A stretch of 64,000 nt of DNA, taken from assembly GCF_027533845.1 (NCBI RefSeq), contig NZ_JAPZVN010000001.1, positions 924,269 through 988,268 on the forward strand, in the 5' to 3' direction. Positions 44,082 through 53,946 of the stretch are shown one piece after another (within the stretch, counting starts at the first letter, position 1; each line of letters opens with the position of its first letter). Position numbers and translations under genes: made by a program. The notes under the pieces are model-generated. The model did not search any database. It was not told the origin of the DNA and worked only from the letters and a program-made list of their open reading frames with translations. The stretch is from Streptomyces sp. RPT161. GTDB taxonomy: Bacteria; Actinomycetota; Actinomycetes; Streptomycetales; Streptomycetaceae.

Positions 44082-45626
44082 CTACGCGCCGGGCCGATTT
44101 ACGGACGTACGGCGGGACAGCCCCGGCAGCGCATCGGTGAGGCCGCGGATCTGCTCGTCCAGACAGGCCGACCGGATCCGTGTGGCCACCTCGACCGCCT
44201 GCTCACCGGCCTCGTACGCGCCCTGGGGATCGCCCAGCCGCAGCCGCGCGGTGGCGGTCCTGGCCAGCACGAAGCCGCGGGTGCGCACCAGCACCGGGCG
44301 CAGCGTCTCGGCGGCCAGGTCGAAGGAGGTGACCGCCTGCTGGTGGTCGCCCAGGTCGAGGTGGCAGCTGCCCGCCTGGGCGTGGATGTCGCCCTCCTCG
44401 ATCCGCGGCAGCCAGTGCGGCTCGTCGCCGCCACGGCCGCGGATGCACAGTTCGGCGGCGAGCCCCAGCGCGCGCAACGCCTCCCGGCGGCGGCCCAGTT
44501 TGGCGTGACCGCGCGCCTCCCAGCCCAGCAGCACCGCCTGCAGCGCGGGCGCGTCAAGGGACCGGGTGCGCTCCTGGCCGGCACGCACCGCGTCCACCAT
44601 CACCTGCGGCCGGTCGACCCGGTAGGCGCTGACCGCCAGGTGCACCAGCAGCGACGCGCCGACCCGGGCGTCACCGGAGGCGTGCGCGGTGCGCAGCCCG
44701 GCGAGCAGCAGCCGCTGCACCCCGGCGGCCGGGCGCCCGGAGTCCAACTGGTACCAGGCCGCCTGCCCGGCCGCGTCGGCGGCGAGCGCGGCGAGCCGCC
44801 GACCGGTCGCCTCGTCGTAGCGGCTACCGCGCAACAGGCCGACGATCACCGCGAGATGGGCGGACCCGGCCTGCGCCAGCGAGCCGCCGCCGTGTTCGAG
44901 GTCCATCCGGCGCAGCAGGTCGGTGGTGGCCTGGAGCTGGTCGATCAGTTCGGGGGGCACGTCCGCGCCGGTGCGGTGCGGCCGGGCCAGCCCGTACGGC
45001 GGTGCGGTGGCCCAGGTCTGGGCGTACGCCGACAGGTCCGGCAGCCGGGTGGCGGTCGTACCGCCGGTGCCGCCGGCGGTGAGCGCGGCGGTGGCCTCGG
45101 CGAGCGCGGCGACGGCGTGCTCGGCGGTCCACGGCGCGTCCGGCTCCGGCCTGCGCACCTGCGCGGGCAGCGCGATGGCGGGGGACGGGGTGGGGGCGCT
45201 GCGCGGCACCGGCCGCCGCCTGGGAACCCGGACCAGATCGGCCGGGACGGCGAGCCCGTCGAGGAAGTCCACGATGCGGTCGATGCTGGTCAGCCGTCGG
45301 GCACCGGACTCCAGCATGGACAGGAAACCCTGGCTGAGACCGGTCAGTTGGGCCACGTCCTCCTGCCGGATCGAACCGCGCTGCCGCACCAGCCGGCTGA
45401 CCTGCCCGAAGTTCCAGGCGGCCAGCGCCTCCCGAACCTCCGGGTCGGCCCAGACCCGCACCGGCACCCGGGGGGCGTCGTCGGCGGGCGGCAGCGCGGC
45501 GCGGGTACAAGCGCCGCACAGCTCATCGGTGTTGTACGAACTGAGCAGGCAACCGCACCGAGCGCACCGGCGGCCGACGGATGGTGCCTCGGCGGCCAGG
45601 GCGGGCGGCTTCGCCGTCGTCGTCAT
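44082..45626 (-). CDS. XRE regulator with cysteine pairs and TPR-like region
   Basis: The 514-residue protein begins with a CARCGCLL...ELCGAC double cysteine pair (residues ~20-39), probably a small zinc site. An XRE helix-turn-helix follows ([40 protein letters not shown]), then a Pro-rich linker and about 320 residues of helical repeats ([57 protein letters not shown]). The plan resembles TPR-containing Streptomyces regulators that sense peptides or small signals. The ATG is set by GGAGGT ten bases upstream. A 7-bp inverted repeat 64-87 bp upstream may be its own operator. Confidence 0.85.
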   Translation of the reverse strand: MTTTAKPPALAAEAPSVGRRCARCGCLLSSYNTDELCGACTRAALPPADDAPRVPVRVWADPEVREALAAWNFGQVSRLVRQRGSIRQEDVAQLTGLSQGFLSMLESGARRLTSIDRIVDFLDGLAVPADLVRVPRRRPVPRSAPTPSPAIALPAQVRRPEPDAPWTAEHAVAALAEATAALTAGGTGGTTATRLPDLSAYAQTWATAPPYGLARPHRTGADVPPELIDQLQATTDLLRRMDLEHGGGSLAQAGSAHLAVIVGLLRGSRYDEATGRRLAALAADAAGQAAWYQLDSGRPAAGVQRLLLAGLRTAHASGDARVGASLLVHLAVSAYRVDRPQVMVDAVRAGQERTRSLDAPALQAVLLGWEARGHAKLGRRREALRALGLAAELCIRGRGGDEPHWLPRIEEGDIHAQAGSCHLDLGDHQQAVTSFDLAAETLRPVLVRTRGFVLARTATARLRLGDPQGAYEAGEQAVEVATRIRSACLDEQIRGLTDALPGLSRRTSVNRPGA

Positions 45627-45689
45627 CGGGGTGCGCACCTCCAGCCGGGGTCCGCTCGACGTCAGTCACGCGCTTCACCCGTCGAACGT

Positions 45690-45713
45690 CCTTACAACTT
45701 CCGTACTGTAAGG
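45690..45713. promoter_or_regulatory. Inverted repeat upstream of TPR-type regulator
   Basis: CCTTACA-N10-TGTAAGG is a perfect 7-bp inverted repeat with one helical turn between half-site centres, 64-87 bp upstream of the regulator's start. It has the position and symmetry of an autoregulatory operator. Confidence 0.5.
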
Positions 45714-45812
45714 GTGAGTTGACGGTAGTCGTTAACGGGGTGGCCGGATATAGGCCTCAGCGAGCCGGACGGCCGGTTGAAAACGCGTACACACGCGCGA
45801 CCGCAAAAGGAC

Positions 45813-45862
45813 GGGCGGGTGCGAAAGGACCGGTCTCAACCGGTGACTTCCCGCACCCGCCC
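45813..45862 (-). terminator. Terminator of the hem operon
   Basis: An 11-bp stem (GGGCGGGTGCG and CGCACCCGCCC) encloses a second palindrome ACCGGT-CTCA-ACCGGT, 26 bp beyond the hemB stop on the minus strand. Confidence 0.75.
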
Positions 45863-45887
45863 ACCACGAGCAACCGGAAACGAGCCG

Positions 45888-46871
45888 TCAGACGCCCCGC
45901 AGCCGCACGGCGACCTCGGTCGCCCAGTAGGTGAGGATCATCCCGGCCCCGGCGCGCCGAACGCCCAGCAGCGTCTCCATGATCGCCGCGTCGCGGTCGA
46001 TCCACCCGTTGGCCGCGGCGGCCTCCACCATCGAGTACTCACCGGAGATCTGGTACGCGGCCACCGGAACGTCCACCGCGTCGGCGACCTGTCGCAGAAT
46101 GTCCAGATACGGCAGGGCGGGCTTCACCATCACCATGTCGGCGCCCTCGGCAAGGTCCAGCGCCAACTCCCGCATGGCCTCCCGCGCATTGGCCGGATCC
46201 TGCTGGTACGTCTTGCGGTCTCCCCTGAGCGAGGAGTTCACCGCCTCGCGGAACGGACCGTAGAACGCCGAGGCGTACTTGGCGGTGTAGGCCAGTACCG
46301 ACACGTCCTGGTGGCCCGCCGCGTCCAGCGCCTCACGGATCACCCGGACCTGGCCGTCCATCATGCCGCTCGGGCCGACCACGTGCACACCCGCGTCCGC
46401 CTGCACCCGCGCCATCTCGGCGTAGCGCTCCAGCGTGGCGTCGTTGTCCACCCGGCCCTCGGAGTCCAGCACTCCGCAGTGGCCGTGGTCGGTGTACTCG
46501 TCCAGGCACAGGTCGGACATGACCACGAGATCGTCGCCGACCTCCGCCCTCACGTCGCGGATGGCCTTCTGCAGGATGCCGTCCGGGTCGGTGCCCTGGC
46601 TGCCGACGGCGTCCTTCACCAGCGGCAGGCCGAACAGCATGATCCCGCCGACGCCCGCGGCGACCGCCTCGGCCGCCGCCTTGCGCAGCGTGTCCCGGGT
46701 GTGCTGGACGACGCCCGGCATCGCGTTGATCGGCGTCGGCTCGCTGATGCCCTCCCGGACGAACGCCGGAAGGATCAGATCGGCCGGATGCAGCCGGGTC
46801 TCCGCGACCATCCGCCGCATGGCGGGCGTGGTGCGCAGCCGACGCGGCCGTTGAAAGGGAAACTCAGCCAC
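45888..46871 (-). CDS. hemB: Porphobilinogen synthase
   Basis: HemB condenses two 5-aminolevulinate molecules to porphobilinogen. The 327-residue protein has the Schiff-base lysines in [18 protein letters not shown] and [12 protein letters not shown], and the metal-site region [14 protein letters not shown]. That region lacks the full three-cysteine zinc set, as in magnesium-type actinobacterial and plant-like enzymes. The GTG start overlaps the hemD end by 8 bp, so it is the last gene of rex-hemA-hemC-hemD-hemB. A hairpin terminator follows. Confidence 0.95.
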   Translation of the reverse strand: MAEFPFQRPRRLRTTPAMRRMVAETRLHPADLILPAFVREGISEPTPINAMPGVVQHTRDTLRKAAAEAVAAGVGGIMLFGLPLVKDAVGSQGTDPDGILQKAIRDVRAEVGDDLVVMSDLCLDEYTDHGHCGVLDSEGRVDNDATLERYAEMARVQADAGVHVVGPSGMMDGQVRVIREALDAAGHQDVSVLAYTAKYASAFYGPFREAVNSSLRGDRKTYQQDPANAREAMRELALDLAEGADMVMVKPALPYLDILRQVADAVDVPVAAYQISGEYSMVEAAAANGWIDRDAAIMETLLGVRRAGAGMILTYWATEVAVRLRGV

Positions 46872-48483
46872 GAGCCCTCCTCCGCGATCCAGGGCGCCGC
46901 TCGCTCGGGCGGGTGACCGGGTCCCCGGCCTCGACGGCGACCGCCCGGCGCGCCCGGCCGAAGTCTGCCAGCGCCTCGGCGAGCGCGTGCACCGACGGTT
47001 CCGGCGCCATCACGTCGACCCGCAGCCCGTGCTCCTCCGCCGTCTTGGCGGTGGCCGGGCCGATGCAGGCGATCACGGTGACGTTGTGCGGCTTGCCCGC
47101 GATGCCGACCAGGTTGCGAACCGTACTCGAAGAGGTGAACAGCACCGCGTCGAATCCGCCGCCCTTGATGGCCTCGCGGGTCTCGGCCGGCGGCGGCGAG
47201 GCGCGCACCGTGCGGTACGCGGTCACGTCGTCGACCTCCCAGCCCAGCTCGATCAGCCCGGCGACCAGGGTCTCGGTGGCGATGTCGGCACGCGGCAGGA
47301 ACACCCGGTCGATCGGGTCGAAGACCGGGTCGTACGGCGGCCAGTCCTCCAGCAGCCCGGCGGCCGACTGCTCACCGGACGGCACCAGGTCCGGCTTGAC
47401 GCCGAACTCCACCAGCGCCTTGGCGGTCTGCTCGCCGACCGCGGCCACCTTGATGCCCGCGAAGGCCCGCGCGTCGAGGCCGTACTCCTCGAACTTCTCG
47501 CGCACCGCCTTGACCGCGTTGACCGAGGTGAAGGCGATCCACTCGTAGCGACCGGTGACCAGGCCCTTGACGGCACGTTCCATCTGCTGCGGGGTGCGCG
47601 GCGGTTCCACGGCGATGGTCGGCACCTCGTGCGGCACCGCGCCGTAGGAGCGCAGCTGCTCCGAGAGCGAGGCGGCCTGCTCCTTGGTGCGCGGCACCAG
47701 CACCCGCCAGCCGAACAGCGGCTTGGTCTCGAACCACGACAACTGGCCCCGCTCGGCCGCGGTGCGCTCGCCGACCACGGCTATCGCCGACTGGCCCGGC
47801 TCCGCGGACGGCAGCGCCTTGGTGGCCTTCAGTTCGGCGGCGATGGTGCCCAGGGTGGCGGTCCAGGTGCGCTGCCGGGTGGTGGTGCCCGCGACGGTGA
47901 CGCTGAGCGTGGTGTCCGGCTTGCGGCCGGCGGCGATCAGCTCGGCGGCGTTGCCCGCGACGCCCTCCAGCGTGGTGCTGACCACCAGCGTGGAGTCGCT
48001 GGATCCGGCCTCACTCCAGGACCGGGTGTCGGCGCTGGCGGCGTCGATGAAGCGCACGTCGCTGCCGATGGGCACACCCGCGTACGCGGGCACCCCGACC
48101 GCCGCCGCGACACCGGGCACCACCTCGAACGGGATGCCCGCCTGGGCGCAGGCCAGCATCTCCTCGGCGGCGCCGCCGTCGAGCCCCGGGTCACCCGCGA
48201 CCGCTCGTACCACCCGCTTGCCGTTGCTCGCGGACGCCATGACAAGCTTGGAAGCGTGCGAGGCGGCGCCCAACGCGCCGTCGATCGCCGTGATTTCGGG
48301 TGCCTCCGTGGCTGCCCGCGCGTGCTGGCGCACCACGTCGAGCACCCGCGGGTCCGCGACTAGGACATCCGCTTCGGACAGCGCCTCTACGGCGCGCAAC
48401 GTCAGCAGCCCGGGGTCTCCGGGCCCGGCACCGAGGAAGGTGACGTGCCCTGCGGCAGGCTTGTGCGTGGCGGTGGGGCTCAA
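46864..48483 (-). CDS. hemD: Uroporphyrinogen-III synthase fused to a methyltransferase-like domain
   Basis: The 539-residue protein has an N-terminal uroporphyrinogen-III methyltransferase (CobA/SUMT)-like domain (residues ~10-245: [41 protein letters not shown]). A C-terminal uroporphyrinogen-III synthase domain follows (~255-510: [53 protein letters not shown]), which closes the ring of hydroxymethylbilane. The SUMT half lacks the usual GDPFVFGRGGEE motif and reads [13 protein letters not shown], so methylation is doubtful. It starts at TTG, overlapping hemC by 4 nt, and ends in a basic tail. Confidence 0.92.
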   Translation of the reverse strand: MSPTATHKPAAGHVTFLGAGPGDPGLLTLRAVEALSEADVLVADPRVLDVVRQHARAATEAPEITAIDGALGAASHASKLVMASASNGKRVVRAVAGDPGLDGGAAEEMLACAQAGIPFEVVPGVAAAVGVPAYAGVPIGSDVRFIDAASADTRSWSEAGSSDSTLVVSTTLEGVAGNAAELIAAGRKPDTTLSVTVAGTTTRQRTWTATLGTIAAELKATKALPSAEPGQSAIAVVGERTAAERGQLSWFETKPLFGWRVLVPRTKEQAASLSEQLRSYGAVPHEVPTIAVEPPRTPQQMERAVKGLVTGRYEWIAFTSVNAVKAVREKFEEYGLDARAFAGIKVAAVGEQTAKALVEFGVKPDLVPSGEQSAAGLLEDWPPYDPVFDPIDRVFLPRADIATETLVAGLIELGWEVDDVTAYRTVRASPPPAETREAIKGGGFDAVLFTSSSTVRNLVGIAGKPHNVTVIACIGPATAKTAEEHGLRVDVMAPEPSVHALAEALADFGRARRAVAVEAGDPVTRPSERRPGSRRRARG

Positions 48484-49442
48484 AGTGCTCGCTCCCCCAT
48501 CAGACCGGCCGCGCCCTTGGCCAGCATCTCGGTGGCGAGGCCGCGGCCGAGGGCCATGGCCTCCTCACGGGATGCGGGCAGGGTGCCGGTGGCGGACATC
48601 TGCACCAACTCGGCGCCGTCGGTCGTGCCGACGACACCGCGCAGGCGCAGCTCGGTTACATGCTCGTGCTCGCCCGCGTCGGCCAGCGCGCCCACCGGGG
48701 CGGAACAGCCGGCCTCAAGGGCGGCGAGCAGGGATCGCTCGGCGGTCACGGCGGCCCGGGTGACCGGGTCGTCGAGCGCGGCGAGCGCCTCGGCCAGCTC
48801 GGTGTTCACGGCGGAACACTCGATGGCCAACGCTCCCTGTCCGGGAGCGGGAAGTACCACGTCGGTGTCGAGGTGCTGGGTCACCACGTCGGACCGGCCG
48901 ATACGGTTCAGCCCGGCCGCGGCCAGCACCACGGCGTCCAGCTCGCCGGAGGTGACGTACCCGACCCGGGTGTCGATGTTGCCGCGGATCGGCACGGTCT
49001 CGACGCGGCGGCCCAACTCCCGGGCCCACGCGTTGAGTTGGCACATCCTGCGCGGCGAGCCGGTGCCCACTCGGGCCCCGTCCGGCAGCTGCTCGAAGGT
49101 CATCCCGTCGCGGGCCACCAGTACGTCCCGCGGGTCCTCGCGGGTCGGGACCGCGGCCAGCACCAGGCCCTCGGGGTCGGCGGTGGGCAGGTCCTTCAGC
49201 GAGTGCACGGCGAAGTCCACCTCACCGGCGAGCAGCGCGTCGCGCAGCGCGGAGACGAACACACCGGTGCCGCCGATCTGGGCCAGCGCCTCCCGGGAGG
49301 TGTCGCCGTAGGTGGTGATCTCGACCAGCTCCACGGGTCGGCCGGTCAACTGCCTCACCCGCTCGGCGACCTGGCCGGACTGGGCCATCGCGAGCTTGCT
49401 GCGCCGCGTGCCCAGCCTCAGGGGTACGTGCTTGTCGTTCAT
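48480..49442 (-). CDS. hemC: Hydroxymethylbilane synthase
   Basis: HemC joins four porphobilinogens into hydroxymethylbilane. The 320-residue protein has RLGTRRSKLAMAQS at the start, VHSLKDLPT, GTGSPRRMCQL, IRGNIDTRVG, and the dipyrromethane-cofactor cysteine in LEAGCSAPVGALA. All catalytic marks are intact. It overlaps hemA by 4 nt (ATGA) upstream and hemD by 4 nt downstream, so the operon is tightly coupled. Confidence 0.96.
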   Translation of the reverse strand: MNDKHVPLRLGTRRSKLAMAQSGQVAERVRQLTGRPVELVEITTYGDTSREALAQIGGTGVFVSALRDALLAGEVDFAVHSLKDLPTADPEGLVLAAVPTREDPRDVLVARDGMTFEQLPDGARVGTGSPRRMCQLNAWARELGRRVETVPIRGNIDTRVGYVTSGELDAVVLAAAGLNRIGRSDVVTQHLDTDVVLPAPGQGALAIECSAVNTELAEALAALDDPVTRAAVTAERSLLAALEAGCSAPVGALADAGEHEHVTELRLRGVVGTTDGAELVQMSATGTLPASREEAMALGRGLATEMLAKGAAGLMGERAL

Positions 49443-50758
49443 GCCCGGTCTCGATTCGGGTCGCCAGTGTCGGCCCGGCTGACGGCGGCGACCGCCTGCG
49501 GGTCGAGGTCGAACAGTTCACGCAGCGCGTCCGCGTACCCGGCGCCACCGGGTTCGCCCGCGAGCTGCTTGACCCGCACGGTGGGCGCGTGCAGGAGCTT
49601 GTCGACGACCCGGCGCACGGTCTGGGTGATCTCCGCGCGCTGCTTGTCGTCCAGGTCGGGGAGCCGCCCGTCCAGCCGGGCGAGTTCGGAGCTGACCACG
49701 TCGGCGGCCATGGTGCGCAGCGCGACCACGGTCGGAGTGATCCTTTCGGCACGCTGCGCGGCGCCGAACGCGGCCACCTCGGCGGAGACGATCCGCCGCA
49801 CCGCGTCCACGTCGGCGGCCATCGGGGCGTCGGCCGCTGCCGCGGCCAGGTCCTCGATGTCGACCAGCCGCACACCGTCGAGGTCGTGCACCGCGCCGTC
49901 GATGTCGCGCGGCATGGCCAGGTCCAGCAGCCCCAACGGGCCGCCCGCGGTGCGCTGCCCCAGCGCCTCGGCCACCGCGTCCCGGTCGAGCACCAGGCCG
50001 GTGGCGCCGGTACAGGAGACCACCACGTCGGCTGCGGACAGTTCGCGGGAGACGTCGGCGAACGGTACGGCGCGTCCACCGAGGGAGGCGGCCAGCCGCT
50101 CCGCGCGGTCCAACGTCCGGTTGGCGACGACGAGTTCGGCGACACCGGCGCGGGCCAGCGTGGTGGCGGCCAGCGAGGACATCGAACCCGCGCCGACGAC
50201 CAGGGCCCGCTTGCCGGGCAGTTCGCCGATGTCCCGGGTGAGTTGGTCGAGGCCGAAGGTGACCAGGGACTGGCCCGCCTTGTCGATGCCGGTCTCGCTG
50301 TGCGCCCGCTTGCCGACCCGAAGCGCCTGCTGGAACAGGTCGTTGAGGGTGCGTCCCGCGGTGTGCAGTTCCTGGCCGAGGCCGAGCGCGTCCTTGATCT
50401 GGCCGAGGATCTGGCCCTCGCCGACCACCATCGAGTCCAGGCCGCAGGCGACCGAGAACAGGTGGTGCACCGCCCGGTCCTCGTAGTGCACGTACAGGTG
50501 CGGGGTGAGCTCGTCGAGCCCGACACCGCTGTGCAGCGCGAGCAGCGTGGACAGTTCGGCGACACCGGCGTGGAACTTGTCCACGTCCGCGTACAGCTCG
50601 ATGCGGTTGCAGGTGCCCAGCACCGCGGCCTCGGCGGCCGGTTCGGCGGCGAGCGTGTCCTGCAGCAGCTTGGCCTTCGCGTCCGCGCTCAGCGCCGCCC
50701 GCTCCAGCACGCTGACCGGTGCGCTGCGGTGGCTCAGGCCTACGACCAGGAGACTCAT
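49439..50758 (-). CDS. hemA: Glutamyl-tRNA reductase
   Basis: HemA reduces glutamyl-tRNA to glutamate-1-semialdehyde, the first committed step of C5 heme synthesis. The 439-residue protein has VVGLSHRSAPV, the catalytic Cys50 in LGTCNRIELY, GLDSMVVGEGQILGQIK, the NADPH-binding VVGAGSMSSLAA, and the C-terminal dimerisation helices. The product feeds HemL, encoded about 25 kb away. It lies 73 bp downstream of rex and should be controlled from the Rex operator. Confidence 0.97.
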   Translation of the reverse strand: MSLLVVGLSHRSAPVSVLERAALSADAKAKLLQDTLAAEPAAEAAVLGTCNRIELYADVDKFHAGVAELSTLLALHSGVGLDELTPHLYVHYEDRAVHHLFSVACGLDSMVVGEGQILGQIKDALGLGQELHTAGRTLNDLFQQALRVGKRAHSETGIDKAGQSLVTFGLDQLTRDIGELPGKRALVVGAGSMSSLAATTLARAGVAELVVANRTLDRAERLAASLGGRAVPFADVSRELSAADVVVSCTGATGLVLDRDAVAEALGQRTAGGPLGLLDLAMPRDIDGAVHDLDGVRLVDIEDLAAAAADAPMAADVDAVRRIVSAEVAAFGAAQRAERITPTVVALRTMAADVVSSELARLDGRLPDLDDKQRAEITQTVRRVVDKLLHAPTVRVKQLAGEPGGAGYADALRELFDLDPQAVAAVSRADTGDPNRDRA

Positions 50759-50831
50759 GCTCGACCCTCGCTTCGCTCGGGCCGGGCTTCGTCCGGGACG
50801 CGCCTTTCCACGGTTCGCTCGCTGCGCTCGC

Positions 50832-51605
50832 TCATGCGGGCATCACGGCGGGAACGTCCCCGTCAGGTCCCGGACGGTCGACGGCCTCGGCGGCCGTCTT
50901 GGGCAGGGCTCCACGGGCCGCGGCCACGGCCTCGCCCAGGTCCTCACCGGCCTTGCGCTGCTCGTGGAAGGCGAGGATCTGCAGTTCTATGGACAGGTCG
51001 ACCTTGCGCACGTCGACGCCGTCGGGCACCGACAGCACGGTCGGCGCGAAGTTGAGGATCGAGGTCACACCCGCGGCGACCAGTCGGTCGCAGACCTCCT
51101 GGGCGGCGCCGGCGGGGGTGGCGATCACGCCGATCGACACCTGGTTGTGGTCGACGATCTCTTCCAGCTCGTCGGTGTGCCGCACCGGCAGCCCGGCCAC
51201 CAGTTTGCCGGTCTGCGCGGGGTCGGCGTCTATCAACGCGGCCACCCGGAAGCCGCGGGAGGCGAAGCCGCCGTAGTTGGCGAGCGCGGCGCCGAGGTTA
51301 CCGATACCGACGATCACCACCGGCCAGTCCTGGGTGAGGCCGAGTTCGCGGGAGATCTGGTAGACGAGGTACTCGACGTCGTAGCCGACACCGCGGGTGC
51401 CGTACGAGCCGAGGTAGCTGAAGTCCTTGCGCAGCTTCGCGGAGTTCACCCCCGCCGCGGTGGCGAGTTCCTCCGACGAGACCGTGGGGACGGACCGCTC
51501 GGACAGAGCGGTGAGCGCCCGCAGGTACAGCGGAAGCCTGGCGACGGTGGCCTCGGGAATCCCTCGGCTCCGGGTCGCCGGTCGGTGAGTTCGGCCAGTT
51601 GCCAC
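50832..51605 (-). CDS. rex: Redox-sensing repressor Rex
   Basis: Rex represses respiratory and redox genes when NADH is low and leaves DNA when NADH rises. The 257-residue protein has an N-terminal winged helix (LPLYLRALTALSERSVPTVS, NSAKLRKDFSYLGSYGTRGVG) and a Rossmann domain with GIGNLGAALANYGGF, then a domain-swapped C-terminal helix (LSIELQILAFHEQRK). The GTG at 51605 has AGGAG six bases upstream and matches known Streptomyces Rex starts. A near-consensus operator lies 78 bp upstream, so it is autoregulated and heads the heme operon. Confidence 0.97.
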   Translation of the reverse strand: MATGRTHRPATRSRGIPEATVARLPLYLRALTALSERSVPTVSSEELATAAGVNSAKLRKDFSYLGSYGTRGVGYDVEYLVYQISRELGLTQDWPVVIVGIGNLGAALANYGGFASRGFRVAALIDADPAQTGKLVAGLPVRHTDELEEIVDHNQVSIGVIATPAGAAQEVCDRLVAAGVTSILNFAPTVLSVPDGVDVRKVDLSIELQILAFHEQRKAGEDLGEAVAAARGALPKTAAEAVDRPGPDGDVPAVMPA

Positions 51606-51682
51606 GATGCTCCTGCGGGTAGAGCTGGGCTGCGGACGACCACCGTTCATGGGGCCGCCCCGTATACGCCAGGCTATGTCTT

Positions 51683-51698
51683 TGTGAACGCGTGCACA
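51683..51698. promoter_or_regulatory. Rex operator (ROP)
   Basis: TGTGAACGCGTGCACA at 51683-51698 differs by one base from the Streptomyces Rex consensus TGTGAACGCGTTCACA and lies in the rex promoter region. It should tie rex-hemACDB transcription to the NADH/NAD+ ratio. Confidence 0.9.
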
Positions 51699-51736
51699 AA
51701 GATGGTGTCCGCTTTGTCCGCGGGAAGTGACGGGCA

Positions 51737-52441
51737 TCACGCGCCTCCCTTCCCCGCAAACGAAACCATTCGCCGCCCCGGAACGTTCTCTTCCAAGGCC
51801 CTGGAGCGGCCCTGGCGCCCGATCCACGGCGCCTCCACCCCTGTCATATGCGGCAACCGCGGCCACTCCACGGCCGCCGCCTCGGCCAGTTCCGCCTCGA
51901 TACCGGGGGCGTACCGCGCGAACAGCCGCCCGCACGTGCGGGCATCGCCCAGCGCGGTGTGCTGCGGCCAGCCCGGCAGCCCCGCGTCCTCGGCGCAGGC
52001 CCGCAGCGACAGGCCGCGCGGTGACCGAGCGTGGCGCTCCGCAAGACGCATCGTGCACGCCTGCGGCATCGACGGCAGCTCCACACCGAGCCGGGCGTAC
52101 TCGGCGGCCAGGAACGCCCGGTCGCAGCCCACGTTGTGGCCCACCAGCACCCGGCCGCGCAGCAGGCCGAGCAGTCGGGCGGCGATGCCGGCGAAGCGGG
52201 GCGCGGTGCGCAGATCGTCCGGCTCGATGCCGTGGATGTGGGTGGGGCCGACCGGTCCCTCGGGGTCCACCAGCGTGCTGAACTCGCCCTGCACCCGCAG
52301 GTCGCGGTCCAACTGCACGACGGCCAGCTCGATGACCCGGTGGCGACGTGAACTGGAGCCGGTCGCCTCGACGTCGACCACGGCGTACCCCGCAAGCCCA
52401 CTGCCGTGGGTAACCGCCGCCCCCTGGAGCCTCGGGAGCAC
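51737..52441 (-). CDS. 3'-5' exonuclease, DnaQ-like
   Basis: The 234-residue protein is a DEDD-family exonuclease. Exo I is VVDVEATGSSSRRHRVIELA (DxE), the PTHIHGIEPDDL loop follows, Exo II is LVGHNVGCDRAFL, and Exo III is HTALGDARTCGRLF with the DEDDh-type histidine. It resembles the epsilon proofreading subunit but is probably a separate repair or RNA-processing exonuclease. A ~40-residue basic C-terminal extension follows the domain. The GTG has GGAAGGTGGG upstream. It is on the same strand as rex, with the Rex operator between them. Confidence 0.87.
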   Translation of the reverse strand: MLPRLQGAAVTHGSGLAGYAVVDVEATGSSSRRHRVIELAVVQLDRDLRVQGEFSTLVDPEGPVGPTHIHGIEPDDLRTAPRFAGIAARLLGLLRGRVLVGHNVGCDRAFLAAEYARLGVELPSMPQACTMRLAERHARSPRGLSLRACAEDAGLPGWPQHTALGDARTCGRLFARYAPGIEAELAEAAAVEWPRLPHMTGVEAPWIGRQGRSRALEENVPGRRMVSFAGKGGA

Positions 52442-52621
52442 GCGCCCACCTTCCTACGTATGCCCCCGACGGCCAAAAACCACTAGATGGTAATCGAATA
52501 CGCGACCTTGACGGAACCATCCGGAAACGGTCCCCCACCGCGGAGCCTCCGGGACGTGTCGCCCGAAACGACCCGGCCGCCACCGCGGGGCCGGACGCCA
52601 CCCCCAGAAACGGTCAGAACG

Positions 52622-52903
52622 CTAAGCGCCGAGCGCCCGTCGCAGCCGCTGCTCGTCCACCCGCCAGAAATCGTGCTGCGCGCCGTCGACCAGGACGACG
52701 GGGATCTGCTCCCAGTACTTGCGGTACAACTCCTCGTCCTGGGTGATGTCACGCTCCTCCACGGAGGCGCCCAGCTCCGAGGCGACCTTCTCGATCACCG
52801 CGCGCGCCTCGTCGCACAGATGGCAACCGGGCTTGGCGATCAGCGTGACGGTGCGCTCGTGCGGGGGCTTCTTGCGGGCACTGCGGCCGATAAGCGGGCT
52901 CAT
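52622..52903 (-). CDS. Glutaredoxin-like (DUF836-type) protein
   Basis: The 93-residue protein is a small thioredoxin-fold protein with a CxxC redox pair in KPGCHLCDEARAVIEK near residue 27 and a cis-proline in IPVVLVDG. It lacks a signal peptide and so acts in the cytoplasm, perhaps in thiol exchange. It precedes the exonuclease on the same strand after a 180-bp gap and is divergent from the HAD gene. This linkage to bldN is common in Streptomyces. Confidence 0.88.
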   Translation of the reverse strand: MSPLIGRSARKKPPHERTVTLIAKPGCHLCDEARAVIEKVASELGASVEERDITQDEELYRKYWEQIPVVLVDGAQHDFWRVDEQRLRRALGA

Positions 52904-53004
52904 TCATGACATTGTGCCCCCTGTTACACGCCAGACCCGAAGAGTTCATATGACCGGACCCAGCCGGTCCAGTTCAGTCCGAACACAGTGGCTATGCTCG
53001 CCCT

Positions 53005-53946
53005 ATGGCGGCACTGCTTGGATGGCTCCCTTCGCGTAGGCACTCGGCCACGCCGCGCAGCGTACTTGCGGGCGAGGCCGCCGCCGAGGCCGCGCTGGCC
53101 ATGCCCGAGAAGGACGCGACACCGCCGCCCGTCGAACAACAGGCTCGGCCCGAAACCGCGTTCCCGGTCGTGGGCGACCCGACGGCCGCGGCCTTCTTCG
53201 ATCTCGACAACACCGTGATGCAGGGCGCCGCGCTGTTCCACTTCGGTCGCGGCCTGTACAAGCGGAAGTTCTTCCACAAGCGCGACCTGCTGCGCTTCGC
53301 CTGGCAGCAGACCTGGTTCCGGCTGGCCGGGTCCGAGGACCCGGCGCACATGCAGGACGCCCGCGACAGCGCGCTGTCCATCGTCAAGGGCCACCGGGTC
53401 GAGGAACTCATGGCCATCGGCGAGGAGATCTACGACGAGTACATGGCCGGGAAGATCTGGCCGGGCACCCGCGCCCTCGCCCAGGCCCACCTCGACGCGG
53501 GCCAGCGCGTCTGGCTGGTGACCGCCGCCCCGGTCGAGACGGCCACCATCATCGCCCGCAGGCTCGGGCTGACCGGCGCGCTGGGCACCGTCGCCGAGTC
53601 GGTGAACGGCGTCTACACCGGCCGTCTGGTGGGCGAGCCGCTGCACGGCCCGGCGAAGGCCGAGGCGGTCAAGGCGCTGGCCGCCGCGCGCGGGCTGGAC
53701 CTCGACCGCTGCGCCGCGTACAGCGACTCCTCCAACGACATTCCGATGCTCTCGCTGGTCGGCCACCCGTACGCCATCAACCCGGACAGCGCGCTGCGCA
53801 GGTACGCCCGTGAGCACGAGTGGCGGCTGCGTGACTACCGCACCGGCCGCAAGGCGGCCAGGATCGGGCTGCCCGCGGCGGCGGGCATCGGCGCGGTGGC
53901 GGGCGGCGCGGCGGCAGCGGTCGCCATGCACCGGCGCCGTCGCTGA
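53005..53946 (+). CDS. HAD-IB family hydrolase
   Basis: The 313-residue protein is a HAD phosphatase of the SerB-like IB type. After a 60-residue Ala/Glu-rich N-terminal extension it shows motif [16 protein letters not shown], motif [12 protein letters not shown] and motif [19 protein letters not shown]. The C-terminus ends in a short hydrophobic stretch and RRRR, suggesting membrane association. Related Streptomyces proteins are annotated as phosphoserine phosphatase-like, but the substrate is unknown. A small hairpin lies 7 bp after the stop. Confidence 0.87.
   Translation: MAALLGWLPSRRHSATPRSVLAGEAAAEAALAMPEKDATPPPVEQQARPETAFPVVGDPTAAAFFDLDNTVMQGAALFHFGRGLYKRKFFHKRDLLRFAWQQTWFRLAGSEDPAHMQDARDSALSIVKGHRVEELMAIGEEIYDEYMAGKIWPGTRALAQAHLDAGQRVWLVTAAPVETATIIARRLGLTGALGTVAESVNGVYTGRLVGEPLHGPAKAEAVKALAAARGLDLDRCAAYSDSSNDIPMLSLVGHPYAINPDSALRRYAREHEWRLRDYRTGRKAARIGLPAAAGIGAVAGGAAAAVAMHRRRR

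Noticed and set aside
41229..45722. Very long open frame on the plus strand opposite the P-ATPase, ArsR and regulator genes.
   Set aside because: It is an antisense shadow produced by high-GC codon bias; it has no domains and is opposed by genes with clear motifs and ribosome binding sites.
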